Shown: positions 34,232-46,522 of the stretch, piece by piece
Layout: every line of letters starts with the position of its first letter
Numbering within the stretch: position 1 is the first letter of the stretch
Assembly (NCBI GenBank): GCA_019096065.1
Contig: JAGUCH010000001.1
Coordinates: 5,890,001-5,954,000, forward strand
DNA length: 64,000 bases
Source: Paracyclopina nana
Lineage: Eukaryota; Arthropoda; Copepoda; Cyclopoida; Cyclopettidae
Reading direction: 5' to 3'
Notes under the pieces: model-generated
The model's database searches: none
What the model saw: the letters and a program-made list of their open reading frames with translations, nothing else
Told to the model about the DNA's origin: nothing
Made by a program: the position numbers and the translations under genes

Positions 34232-34469
34232 TATTGTATCCTGGACTTCCCAAGATCCTACAACTATGGCGAGCCGGAATGAGCACAACTTGCTAGCTCA
34301 AAGTCAGTATCAAATCTAATCTCTTTATTGCAGTACTCGCGCTTATATACCTGTCGTGCAAGGTTACGGCACTATACTAAGAGTGTGTGTGTTGTTAGGC
34401 GGAAGGAGGAAAAGGGTTAGTCGCGTAGTTATGTAAAAGAGTAATTGCCAGGAAGTCAAAAGTACAATA
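34232..34469 (-). repeat. 5' LTR
   Basis: 238 bp with termini TATTGTA/TACAATA, apparently identical to the 3' LTR. Carries the element's promoter (TATATAA). Confidence 0.95.
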
Positions 34470-34810
34470 AGATGATAAATAATCATGTTTGCTGAGAAAA
34501 CAAAAATGAATCAATTGATAATGAAACAATCATCTAAGAATGTTTATTGACATTTTTGTTAAAGATTCTTTGCCAAGAATTTGAGTAATAATCATCAACG
34601 ATTATTTCTGTTGGTCAAATTAACTGACTATTCGAGACAAAATCGTAGAACGATTCTTTACCGAATATGTACTCTAGAGGAATCGCGTAACATTCGTTCT
34701 CGAATCGGGAACCAAAGTTCTGGTGGGGTGGTGCTACTGATTCATATAACAGATCGTATACCAGGTACCACTGAAGTTTCAGATTTTTTTCTTGTGCAAA
34801 ATATGAGTGC

Positions 34811-34985
34811 CAGTACCTGGTACTACTACGGATCGTGCCTGGTACTACCAGAACGCATCATACTTGGTACTACAAAAGGCATCGTCCCTGCAACTACTGC
34901 TAGGACGGATCGTACCAGGTGCTACAAAACGCTTCGTACCTGGTACTACTAGCAAAACGCACCGTTCCTGGAACTACTACTAGAG
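34811..34985 (+). repeat. Minisatellite, right array
   Basis: Six or so units of about 24-28 bp, e.g. CGGATCGTGCCTGGTACTAC, CGCATCATACTTGGTACTAC and CGCTTCGTACCTGGTACTAC. Same unit and orientation as the array at 26255-26372, on the other side of the LTR element. Confidence 0.75.
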
Positions 34986-37900
34986 CAAGCAAAAATGTTT
35001 TTTGTTTGACTCTTCTAAGATCAAAGATCAGAGTCTAGTATTGCTTGGTCTTGGTTAGCTAAGGCTGGGTATTATAACTGACATTTTGGCAAAATATCTG
35101 AAAGAAATGCTAAAGAAAAGAGAATTTTTATTTTGGTGTAGGATGGCTTTTGGTACCAAAAGACCGATTCCGAAGAAAAACATATAACATTTTTTTTTTG
35201 GAAACACCTGCTTTTTGCAAATATCTGCATATCTACGATATCACAGGTGAACCAGGCCTTATAGTCTTGCAGTTTGTCAGCCAGGTCTTAATCTGTCAAG
35301 CCTAACTTACTCTCCCGAGCCTAGCTTGGCTAGTCTTTCTGGCTAAGTTTTGCTTTGCAAGCCTTTCTTGTTAAGCCTTGTTTGGAAGTTTTGCCTAGTC
35401 ACAGTCACTCAAGGAAGCATCTTTACATACAGAAATTTTGCATCAGAAGAAAATCTGTAACTTCAATAGTGCCAGGTACGATATGCTTTTGCTATACACC
35501 TAGAGACTCGCAGTTTACCAGATTTTTCAGCTACAAAAAAATAGGCAAAGTGTCTTACTCGATGAAAATCCCCCTCAATCATGAGCTCATGTATGTGGTT
35601 AAATGAGCACAGGCATTGTAATCAAATTAAGTAAGAGAAACCATGAAAACACTGCTATAGCAAATGTTCTGCTCTAAAAGGTTTTCTGTTTAACTTTGGT
35701 ATCAATATATAGGTGTGTTCTGCATTACAAGCTTCTTCAGAGATTCACTTGCCCGGTTCCAGCAAGGGAAATCAGTATGGTCAGACTTTTAAACATTTTC
35801 AGGTCATCTTGAGTCAGGTCACATATAGCTCAAATTGTATAGACATTTGGTTATCTTTTCGTCTTGGGTTCAGCCCTTTAGAAGTTGCTGATGGACGGTG
35901 TAATTAAAATGACATGAACCAAGTGACCGAAATAGCAATTAACCTTAACCACCCGGCCACCTTTTGGTAGTTTTGGGGAACTGAGCTTTCAAGATTGATT
36001 TGCTCGTAAAATTCGATTGCCATGGAAAGCATGGCATATATGAGCTTTATTTACAGCAAAATTCCTCAAGGTGGCGACACAGTATTTTAGTTTGCTTAGC
36101 TTAGTTTAAGTTTGCTCGTTGAGTTTCATTTTTTATGACGTTGCGTGATATGTTATGGTTTGGAAAAAAGACCCTAATGTAGCAGAAATATCTTGAAAAC
36201 AATTTGCAAGGCCTGTCAAGCCAGGCTACGCTAGCAAACTGTTGTTTAAAGAATCAGCCTCATTTCAAGCATAAATGGGTTTCGAGGTTTGTATGGTAAA
36301 GTTCCGACCAAATCTTTAGCCATGACTCATCGAAATGCTGGAGGACTTAGGTTAGAGCTAAAAATCCTCTATTGTGTTTATGTTTGGCGCCGACTTTTAA
36401 TTGATTAATGTGTGCTTTTTTATCGCAATTGGATAGTTCAATTTCCTGCCGTACCTGCAGGATGCCCTTGCGTTTGAGTTCCGTTGATTTTAGTTGATTA
36501 AATAGGGAAAAGCGCCTTAAACGTAATTTTTTCATTTCTGCTCCCTCCAAGTCGATTTTTCGTTTTGATATTCATATTCAACGAGCCAGCTTGAGAATCA
36601 AATTCTACTAATTCTATGCCTTTAAACTTTGGCGGAATCTGGAACAAAAGTTAAGGAGCAAGATATAGATGTTTTTGTGCCATTGTTTGAAAGACATTCC
36701 AAAAGTTTTGAATTTAGGTTGAGTGGATGGCAGGAATTTCTTTCTTCTTTGTCGCAACAGAGACATTTTTCAGGTTATGACGTCTGGCTGTCAACTTCTA
36801 TGAGGATCGAGTTAAACAATCATCTCACAAATTCCATTTTATTGGCGGCCTTCTCAACCAGAAATGCTGCGCATTATTAATGACGGCAGAAAATTGAATA
36901 TTACCTGGACTTCAACAAGAGTTTCAATTGGGACACCGCGTCGAATTTTTTCTAGCTCGGAGTGTACGTTTCTGAAACGGGGAAGGTAGCTGGTGAAAAT
37001 TGAAATGTCTCTACGGGAAAGAACAATTCAAGCCCCATTATTTCCCCCTTCTACAGTCACAATCCTGAATTTGAGAGGAGAATATCTGTACCGTTTACAC
37101 ATCTGCCGAACGCAGTGCGTTTCATCTGGGTAATATAAGTGCTTCTTTTTACCTAGTTGCCTGGATTTAGGCTGTCAAGTAGAGTGAAAGATGTAGTTTG
37201 CATTAAAATCAATAACATGTGAAGGCCCGCATTATTTCTATAATTAAAAGATAGCATTCAATAGTGAGCTAAGAATATTGTATGTAGAAAGTGTGTATGT
37301 TTGCTGAGGTTATCGTGCATAATTGAACGACTGGGTCTGATGCATTGTACGCTCTCCGGAATGGCTGAATGCTTTCTCGAATTGTATATCCTTTGACACC
37401 ACTTTCAGCAGCAAAGCAAGCTCCAATTGTTCCCTTTATGTATATGCAATGGGGCTGTGGAAAGGCTGCCCTGCATTTCTAAAATTACATTAAAGCTTTC
37501 CTGGCATCATTAATTACGACGAATTCTTGTTGCGAGAAACTCCAGGCAAATGTAGGTTGTAAATGGTACTCATTAAATATTGACTCGTCTTCAACTCTTG
37601 AGTCGATGGTGTGAAAAGCTTGAGAAAATTCGCCTTGAATTGCTGGTGGTCAAATTCTTGAAGGGATGATGAGAAAATCTCTGAATGCATCTTGAGTGTG
37701 CATGAGCAAGTCTTGAGAAACTTTGGGCTGTCAATTGAAGAATCGCTAGTTGTGTTTTCCACATTTTCTCATCTCGCCATGCTCCATGGGAAGTGAAGTC
37801 ATAGCTCTTTTATTCGTAGAAGTCGGAACATGTGTGTTATACAGCTATCATTGATCGAGGCGCCATAAACAGGAAAAACCTATAGCACAATTTGGCACGG

Positions 37901-40090
37901 CCCAACTTTAGTTGGGTGATGATTATGAAGATAATCGAGAGAAGAGTTTGCTGTTCCTTCTTCCCATCTATCATCATCAAACTTGGGATCCTAACGCTTA
38001 AAGACAGGCCAATTTGGAGGTTCTTGAGTGAGAAGCACGCGGTGCTGGAAAAATTCGCTGGTTTGTGTTGTTTTAACCAAACAATTTGTTGGAATTTCTC
38101 CAAGAGCAGCAAGGGGTTGGCTCGTTGTCCCACTGTGTCAAAGGGCACTCACAGTGGGAGCTGGAATCCCAATGATGATGATGGCCAAGCTGACCCAATG
38201 GGCTCAATCCCGGGTCCTGGAATAATTTCTCGACGAAATGCGCGCATGCAGTCCAGCTACTTTTTGCCCCGCTGTGCTTGGCATTACGACTCTCCTCTCC
38301 TTTGGGGCCACTAAATTTTTCTCACATCTCATCGACAGATCGAATCGCGCAGCAAATACCGAACTCCGTCGCCTTTTCTCCGCTGGAAATTTTGACTAAT
38401 AAATCATCGCGCAATAATTGCAAGAGCTCATTACTAAATCTTAACATTAACTTCTGATTCTCGCCGTTTCGCGGTAGCCGCGATAGGGGGGCGAAATGCT
38501 ATATATTATTCCTTTTCTGCCTTCTACCAAAGATGCTATATGGTGTGACTAATGCCCTTACGAACGCAAGTTTACATGCTAATGGTCGTCACTTGGCATT
38601 TTTTACGAGCGGTCACGTGTGACAAATCGACTCTTTAGCAGCCAATATTTCACCTTTTCTTTAGCACACGCGCTCGAAAAGCGGAGTCGAAATGCATTAG
38701 CTGGTGTTCGCGATTCAGTTATTGAAGAAATTTTCACGGTTTTGGCGCAGAGCTGCGTGATTACCCAAGAATCCTATGTAACGAGTGGTCCTCGTTAGTA
38801 ACAACTTTGTTTGTCGCTTGGGTCTTTTCAGATAATGATCTGACTTTTCGCCGATGAGAAGGATTGCAATAAACAAAGTTATTGAGCTACTTTTATTGAC
38901 ACCCCAGCCAGCAGCCGAAGCCGCGAGCTAGGTGAAAAAATTCTGCTCGAGTCGCGTCAATTTTGCGCTCACTTTGAAATAAAAGTTGGAATCGATGAGA
39001 TGGATTGGATGTCCCAATGTAATCGATGAGGTCATCGAGATGTCGCGTATCCATCAATGCTCGAAATTCACATTTCAATTGACGCATTTTCTGGACAATT
39101 GCATTCACTCAAATCATCATTTCCCGATCGCGCCCGTTGCAGTCGCGCATTTAGCGCACTAAAAGCAAAATCCTTTTTTTTCTATTTAGTTGCGAGAGCA
39201 AACACTCCTCCGTTTTCACCCCCTCGCTTTTGAAGGATCGCCTGGTTCCGCGCTGACTTAGTGTTTACACATCCTACAAGAACATGCTCATCACTCATGC
39301 GCTCATTCAAATATGGAAACCAGCTTCAACGCCATAAATAAGTGCTCTCCTAGGAGCGTTTATTGCCAATCAATCAGACCTACAAAACGGCTAGGAACGC
39401 CGACGTAAATCTATTTTTATGGAATATCAGAGAATTGCTCTGTTTTCGTTCGATACCGAATCCAATGGAATAATATGGGGAATGGTAATGATGATGTAAG
39501 GCCATTGTTATGCTAAAACCACGCCGCTGAGATTGATGAAAAGTCCCCCTCCTCACCACTTTTTACCGAATGCTCCATCATAATGAGGTAATTGTTGAAA
39601 AAAAACTCCCATTCGCAATCGTGGATTAAGCCCGCATGCAGCTCGGAAACGACCAATTTATTGGAGTCGTGATTCATCCTTCATTGCTTCAATCTCTGCA
39701 TGAAATCAGCCTCGCCACAATCAACGCAATGATCGAGTATGACTTTTTCGAATTTTAACTAATAGCGTTTGGAATTTGCAACCTTTTTCCGCGTAGCACT
39801 GCCCCGCTATGCCATATGGGTTGAATAGCAACAGAAACCGTAAGCGGTGAGTGCAGCATGTTCTCTCAGATGATGGAATACTTTTATATCATCGTGCTGA
39901 TGAAAGTCATGTAAATACAGGTTTTACCCACATCTGCTCCGCCGAAAAGTTGGGCGTGTAAATGCTCGTTTTGAAGGGTTAGCTGATGATAAATGGACTC
40001 CCCTGAGCACCATCGTCAAGAGGAATTTCACTGCTAGGACACGTGCTACAATTTAAAACGGTCGTTCTCAAAATTGAAAAAATGAAAGCA
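34986..40090. other. Non-coding stretch
   Basis: No exon I can support on either strand. The open frames present are short, lack good starts and show no recognisable domains. No element ends were found. Confidence 0.5.
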
Positions 40091-40163
40091 TGGCCCGTGG
40101 GGGATCGAACCCGCGACCTTCGCGTTATTAGCACGACGCTCTAACCAACTGAGCTAACGGGCC
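40091..40163 (-). tRNA. tRNA-Ile-AAT: tRNA-Ile (AAU), copy 1, 73 nt
   Basis: Cloverleaf with acceptor GGCCCGT/ACGGGCC, D arm, anticodon loop CTAATAA (AAT) and T loop TTCGATC. It has one C fewer than the other three copies in the 3' strand of the T stem, giving 73 instead of 74 nt. A T run (TTTTTT) follows as Pol III terminator. It may be a slightly damaged gene. Confidence 0.9.
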
Positions 40164-43100
40164 ATTCCTTGCTATTATCACTCATTGCTAAAAATTTCCA
40201 TGAATGCGAGCCGAGTTTCTGGAAAAGGCGCCAAATAAGTAATAGAGTAATTGTTGACTGTCTCGTCCCAAGACGGAAAAAACTGGCTCGTCACACTACT
40301 TTGTCCCCAGACGGATACATTTTTAGGCGGCCAAAGTTCACGCACTTCACAGGCGATGAAGCAGACTATCTTTCCTTTACAATATAATATAATATTGCGA
40401 ACAAGGAATGCTCAAGACTGATGCCAGAAGCAGTGGCATATAGTATAATCTGTTTGGCGTGCTCATTCATTGTCCTTGCGTTATGACAAACCAATGGGAT
40501 TTCTACGAGTCAAAAATGTCTTGCTACTCTGGAGGATTGTGGGGAATAATCCATCAAGAAAGGTAGAGATAGTTTTGATGTGTCACAAAAGGGGTTTGGT
40601 ATGGGACAGATTTTCGATCCGGCATTCTTTGTTGTGCCAAGTGATCGATGAGCGATCTATGAGATAACATCTTCCGAGACCCCTGTGGAGCTCAATCCTA
40701 ACATTTTTGCCACCAACAAATCATTTTCGTCTGCTGATTATTCCACGCTCTTGTTAGACTTTTTTATTTCTTAAAATACAGTGGCCCGTTAGCTCAGTTG
40801 GTTAGAGCGTCGTGCTAATAACGCGAAGGTCGCGGGTTCGATCCCCCCACGGGCCAAATATTTTGCTTAGCCTTCTGCTACTTCACTTTTGCAACACAGC
40901 GTTGTTGATGTTTCTCAAATTCAATATGGTTAAGTAACTCCACCAGACCTTGAGGAAGTCACTTCACATGAGTGTGAATCTGTTTGAAAATTCATCTTGT
41001 TTACTTTGCTCAACTGAAACTTGGAGCATATGAAGTTTGTGAAAATATGCCAATTTATGGCGCAAGAGTTTGACCAGCTCAGCTGCTGCTACATGCTGCT
41101 CGCGGCATTGAGACATTCACCACCATATTTCATTTCGCTGTCACAAACTGTCATTCAATTTGCGCGCCATGGCGGAAAATTTGGGTTAATTGGAGAAATA
41201 ATCAGTCATAATTTATTTTGATCTCCGTTCTCCAGGCCACCCAACAACCATAGAATTTAGACAACATGAAAGACCACCAGGCTTGATTCGAATCACAGAA
41301 GAGCAATTTTCCTCTAACTGAGGAGTAAATTGATTCAACCCATTTATGGTCTTCAGAGAGCGGCCACAAAAAAGAGGAGCAGTGAAAACGACTCTGGCCC
41401 TTTTTGGGCTCTCATAACAATTTTTCTCAATTTGACAGCCTCGAAATTGCATCATGAAGCCTAAAGTCAATAATGATCAAAGTGAGAGGAGGTGGGATTC
41501 CGAATTGATGGACAAGCAGGTGTGAAGTTTTCTTGACGCGCACCACAACCAACATCATGGTGAAAAGGATCATCATCAAAGTCTACAAATTCATAGGAAA
41601 ATTCAACAGCAAAGCCTTAACTCCACGGCATACTACCGTAACACAGGTGAGGAAAATTGCCAGACAGCTGGCTGCTCATATAATAGAATTCTTGAGAGGT
41701 TATTAGCTCTCGCGCTATGCGCCGTACGTAGCAAATCTTAGGCCCTTAATGAAGGATAATCCAATCAATATTAATCCAATTCAGACGACAGCTCCCCCTC
41801 GATCAAAACAGATGTCTGGTCAAGATATCGCGTATTGCCACCGCCACAGAACTATAAAGAACAAAAGGCAAAAATGTGAGAAGCTCCCCTAAGAGCAGTA
41901 TATCGATCGCGAGCTCAGTAAATATTTCTCCGATTGTACATTGCATTGTAGAGAATGTAAAACCGAAAAGGAGCAGCAGCAGCTGCAGTTACGCGCGACG
42001 TGGGGTCAAATCGGGGATTCATTTCAATTTTCGGCTCCTCAACGCGTACCCCCTACTTTTCGAATTTCAGATGGGCACCCCAAAAAAGAGTCAGCCATGA
42101 AAAATCAATAAAATTATAGCCTTGGGTCCTCTTAAAGCTCTATTCAGCAGCTGCCCAGTTAAATTCACGCTGAGAGACAGAACAGCTCAAAATAGCAAAC
42201 CAACCTAATTGAGCAGTCAGACGGATAATTAAACCGAAAATCCGCTTGTTGTTGTTTCTGTTGGCAATACACAATGCTCATATGCCAAAACTCGATTTCT
42301 AGTTGGGGTGCAGCCAAGTTCTTGCCCTAATTTTCAAATCATCCATTTCGTGAAAAAAGCCTCGAATTTCCATCAGGTTGTCTTCAATCGAGCCGAATCT
42401 ATGTATTATAGACCGGCCTTGTAGGCGCTCTTTATCGTGAAATCTCTCTGAATGCTAAGTAACAATTTCGCCGATATTTAATGGTTGTTCCAATTTTTTG
42501 GACGACCCCCATTAATCATTCCCTTGAGGCAAATTTTGATTTTCGCTGTGAATTGATGATAAATTGGTTTTGCGGCGCGGCGCTTTTTGTTCATTTCACT
42601 TTGTAGTTAATGGCGTTTGGGCATCAGCAAAACATTGCTTTCAAAGTTGCTCGCAAAATGATACAGTAAAAGCCCTTAATGGCCTTGCTTTGCACTGCGG
42701 TGCGTTCGACTTTTGCCAAAGAGTAGGCTACTAATACCTAATTTTGCACAAAGCTACTCATAAGCGATGAGCTCATTTTTGGAGGGAGATCCCTTGAAAA
42801 AGTGGTAAAATATGCAAGGCTTGTCCTCGCTGTGTTGGCCCATTCCGGAGCTCGTTATCATCTCCTAGGTCTGTTTTCATAAATAAATGGCACACATGTG
42901 CCGCCACCATTGCATTGTAGGTTTATCTCCCAAGTTTGCTTACTACTTCTACTGTACTGCTTTCAGGCGCTCTTGCGCAGCTCATTTCCCCATTTGCAGA
43001 TCTGTTCTTTTTGCACCATTATTTTTACTTAAGATACTATTTCCTGTGAGGAAAAATGTGGCCAGCTTGGAGCCCTAGGGATTTGGTGACTGTGATTTGC

Positions 43101-46100
43101 ATCGAACTCATCACACCTCGAGAGTTCATGTAATATTCTGGATCGTTGACCAAATTGTAATGCAAGAAATGAGACTTTCATATTAAGCAACTTTCCTTGG
43201 TGCCTTTCTTTGTTCCTACTTAGAGGCAGCGGCATCCCAAAGTTGGGGTAACTTTTTTGGTTTCTGCTCGGATTTGGAATAAGAAGTTAGCTAAGCTCAC
43301 ATATGACCGAGTAGATATAAAGAGAGACCCCAAAGTTTTTACGGCCTCGGGCAGCCTCTTCATGCATACTGACGACTTTTCCTTTTCGAGGCCGCTGCTC
43401 TGAAAGAGGCCAAAGTTTTCTTCTTTACAGTGGCCACAGAGTACCCAGAGAAAACCGACCGAGGAAATAATTGCCAAAAACAATTGTCAACAGACAATTT
43501 CAATAACTATCAAAAAGCCAACAACAGCCATTGTGCAGTGCGCACATAAAAAAAACCCCATGAAAAAGCCAACTTTCAGCCTGCATCTCTGCTTTGCTTC
43601 ACAAGGCTGAAATGTCAAATTATGAAATGGATATTTTGGGGTTTAGTCGGCCTCGAGTCCCATGGTGGTGAAAACAATTGTGGAAGTTTGCCAACCACAA
43701 ATCGTCGCTTAATTATTGGTTTTGGAAAAAGGCACGCATTGAACCGTGAGAGATGAGTATTATCGAAAATTGACAGCTTTTAAAAGGCTTGTCCAAGATG
43801 ACAACGGAAGTCAATCAAAAAGCGATCCTCTTCATTGGAAGCCGCAAAAACTGAATTCACTGGGTAAAGCAGCTTCTCGGCCATCCTCATTGACGAGCTC
43901 TGCAGCGCTGACCCTGACCCTCTCTCACAGTGCTTAGAGAAAAAACAAACACTTATTTTAGCTTTTCGCTCAGAGCAAAAAACGCAGCCATTGACCCATC
44001 TTTCAATAGAAAGCATTTGCTTTTATTGAGTAACTTTTGCCAGAAGGGGAAAGCAGACGTAGTATGTCATAATTGCCCTTATTTCCGCCATCATCATACG
44101 GAGTTCCGTTTTATTATGGTGCAGAATTTCTGTGAGAACGGCGACGTGTGTGTTTTTCCATCAGTGCTATTGTTTATTTGTAATTATTGCGTTTGGCATT
44201 GCTCAATTCGACAAAACCCTTGCTGCTACCCCTGCACTTTGCGAGACCTCCCATTTTGGAGTTAATCGATGTGTTTGTGGCTTTCATCCCATCATGTCCG
44301 GTCTCGTATTGTCAATATTTTTGACGATTCCGAGCTGTCGGCCGCCGAAAACCACGACATGATGGCTATATACTCCACATGAAGATGGATTCATTTTGAC
44401 CCAACTCATTTTGATCGTTTCCTCTCACGTCGTGAGCTTTGTTGAAGTGCCAATCCAATTCGTGATGGCTTATTTTACGCTAGCACAGTTTTCCTACAAA
44501 AACGTTTTATTGCTCTTCTTTTCCATGCCATTAAGTGAAATTTGGCATTGTCTGGCTTAAATGCGATCGGAAATGAAAACATTTTATTGCCTTACTTAAT
44601 TCTCTGTCGAGCTGGAGGCTTTAATAAACAATTTGGGACGAAAATTGCCTCCTTCAAAAAGCGAGGTTTTGATCACACACCAGCCTTAGCTACTATTGAA
44701 TATTGAGGGCGATTTATTTGATAAATGTTGGCTCATTGTGAAGTCATCACATTGGAAAAGATGAGGGTGTTCAGGAAAGGCCTCTTCTCGATAAAAATGC
44801 TCCATCTACTAAACTAGTAGGAAGGGCAATCAATTTCTGTGTGCCTCCCTCTCTACTTCTCTTCTTATTGAGCACTATTAAATCACTTCAAGCCTAGGAA
44901 AAGCTGACTCGGCGAGCTGTAATCATGAAGCGTTATGAATCCATTATGCGGCCTAAATAGTCGATAAAGGCTCATTATTCGTTGTCATTCGTTGTCACAC
45001 ATGTTAACTATGCATCTGTTCAATACACAATTCGGTGCGATCACTTCAGCCTCATATTTATTTCTGGTGTCCCCCCAGAAGCTTCCGTTGGTGACTTCCT
45101 TTGCACCACTTTCCTTTGCAAATATTCACTGTAGTAAGCCCCCTTTGCGCCGCTGCAAAATCTGCAACATTATCAACATTGCATACGAGTGTTGTGCTAT
45201 ACAGGGTGGTGATCAAGTAACATATGACTTATACATGCTTGAATAAATCCATCAGACCACTATTTCTGTACGTAAGTGATGATCTCTTCCGAGACGAGCT
45301 AAAGGCAATTACACATCGGAAATTGAATGTCACTACGTAAATTCTAGTAATTTGTTGAAAATTCAGTGAGCTATAAAACCTTGAATTCCATCCTCCGCAA
45401 GAAGCATGATGGCTTGAATAAATGTTGGCCCTCCGCAATTTCGCACTCTTTTCGTGCAATATGAAGTACGTATATGCATGAAATCCATTAGGATGAAAAA
45501 TGTAGGGTGCCATGTCACTCTCTTGGCTTTTGTGCATGTAAGATACTACTTCTATACATTCAACATTATAATGTACCCAAATAAAGTTGTCACCCTGTGC
45601 AAGTTTCCTCCTTGCGTAGTAGCAAGCTATGGGGAGGTCTTGACTCCTTTCTACTAAAACCATCAATTATACCGTGGGCTTGAGCACTTGGGACCGTACT
45701 GGCCCTTAAGGTGAAGCTTTCTAACTAATGCTTGTGTCAATAAATTTCGAAAAGTCACCATAACAGCATAACGTTGGGAGTTTTGAAAGCAATGCTTCGC
45801 AGAGTGGCAGAAGGTTAGCATGGCAAGACCACGCCCAAGAGCATATTATAATTATTATATTCTTCAATGAAAAAGCGTTGCGGTCCTGCTTTTGAAACCG
45901 TACACCCTCACAGTAACACTCAAAAGCCCTGAATGAACTCGGTATTTTGTCACTGAAATGAATGGAAGCAAGGAAATCATTCTCATGTTCACCACATCAT
46001 GTTATGCATGTAACTAATTCACATGCGCTTGGTAAATTGCAAGCCACGCATGGACTAACTTAAAGTATTTATAAACTTACCACTTAATTGCAGTTGAGTA

Positions 46101-46411
46101 GTTATTCTAAGTGCAAACTGTGCAAGCAAACAGTTTTAAGTGACTGAGATGTGATGATTGATTGGCAATTTTACCGAATTTGCTTTTTTGCTCATATCTG
46201 AAACGAGATCTGGAGCGCCACACAAAGAAACGAAGTAGTTAAGCAATTGAGCTAGGCACGGCAGGAATGTCAACAACTTTTTACTGCTTAGCTCTTGAAA
46301 GGTGGTCAGAAGCTTTTTTAAGGCTGTAAAATGAACGGAGGTCTAACAAAGCCACCCACCAGCGCTCCAGTACAGTATCTATAACAGAAAAAAAATTTAA
46401 ATAACAGGATT
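40164..46411. other. Non-coding stretch containing tRNA copy 2
   Basis: Apart from the tRNA at 40783-40856, no exon or element could be supported. Candidate regulatory desert; nothing conserved can be judged from one sequence. Confidence 0.5.
40783..40856 (+). tRNA. tRNA-Ile-AAT: tRNA-Ile (AAU), copy 2
   Basis: 74 nt, anticodon AAT in loop CTAATAA, acceptor stem of seven pairs, no intron, no encoded CCA. T-stem position 50-64 is C-C, a mismatch present in all full-length copies here. TTTT lies 3-6 nt downstream. Confidence 0.97.
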
Positions 46412-46485
46412 GGCCCGTTAGCTCAGCTGGTTAGAGCGTCGTGCTAATAACGCGAAGGTCGCGGGTTCGATCCCCCCACGGGCCA
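46412..46485 (+). tRNA. tRNA-Ile-AAT: tRNA-Ile (AAU), copy 3
   Basis: Identical to copy 2 except one D-loop base (AGCTGG instead of AGTTGG). Followed by TTTTTTT. It lies 37 bp from the stop codon of the convergent PAN/CUB gene. Confidence 0.97.
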
Positions 46486-46522
46486 AATTTTTTTATTATT
46501 TGAAATTTATCTTGTACATTTT

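Larger units (their letters stand above)
27566..34473 (-). mobile_element. Gypsy/Ty3 (errantivirus-like) LTR retroelement with envelope ORF, 6.9 kb
   Basis: The element proper is 27570-34469 and reads on the minus strand: 5' LTR, gag, pro, pol (RT, RNase H, integrase), envelope-like gene, 3' LTR. The 4-bp target duplication AGAT is present at 27566-27569 and 34470-34473. The LTRs are 238 bp and appear identical base for base, with inverted termini TATTGTA/TACAATA. The primer-binding site begins one base inside the 5' LTR at 34230 (TGGTGGCATC); its first 8 nt fit the 3' end of a tRNA such as tRNA-Leu. A polypurine tract GGGGAGGGA (27816-27808) abuts the 3' LTR. Identical LTRs and an exact target duplication indicate a recent insertion, yet three coding lesions are present (protease/pol frame break, missing RT catalytic block, envelope frame break), so this copy should not be autonomous. 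Confidence 0.95.

Noticed and set aside
36629-36880. Plus-strand open frame of 83 codons
   Set aside because: No ATG start, no recognisable motif and no adjacent exons.
45229-45666. Minus-strand open frame of 145 codons
   Set aside because: Composition is not protein-like, it has no domain and overlaps open frames in the other strand.
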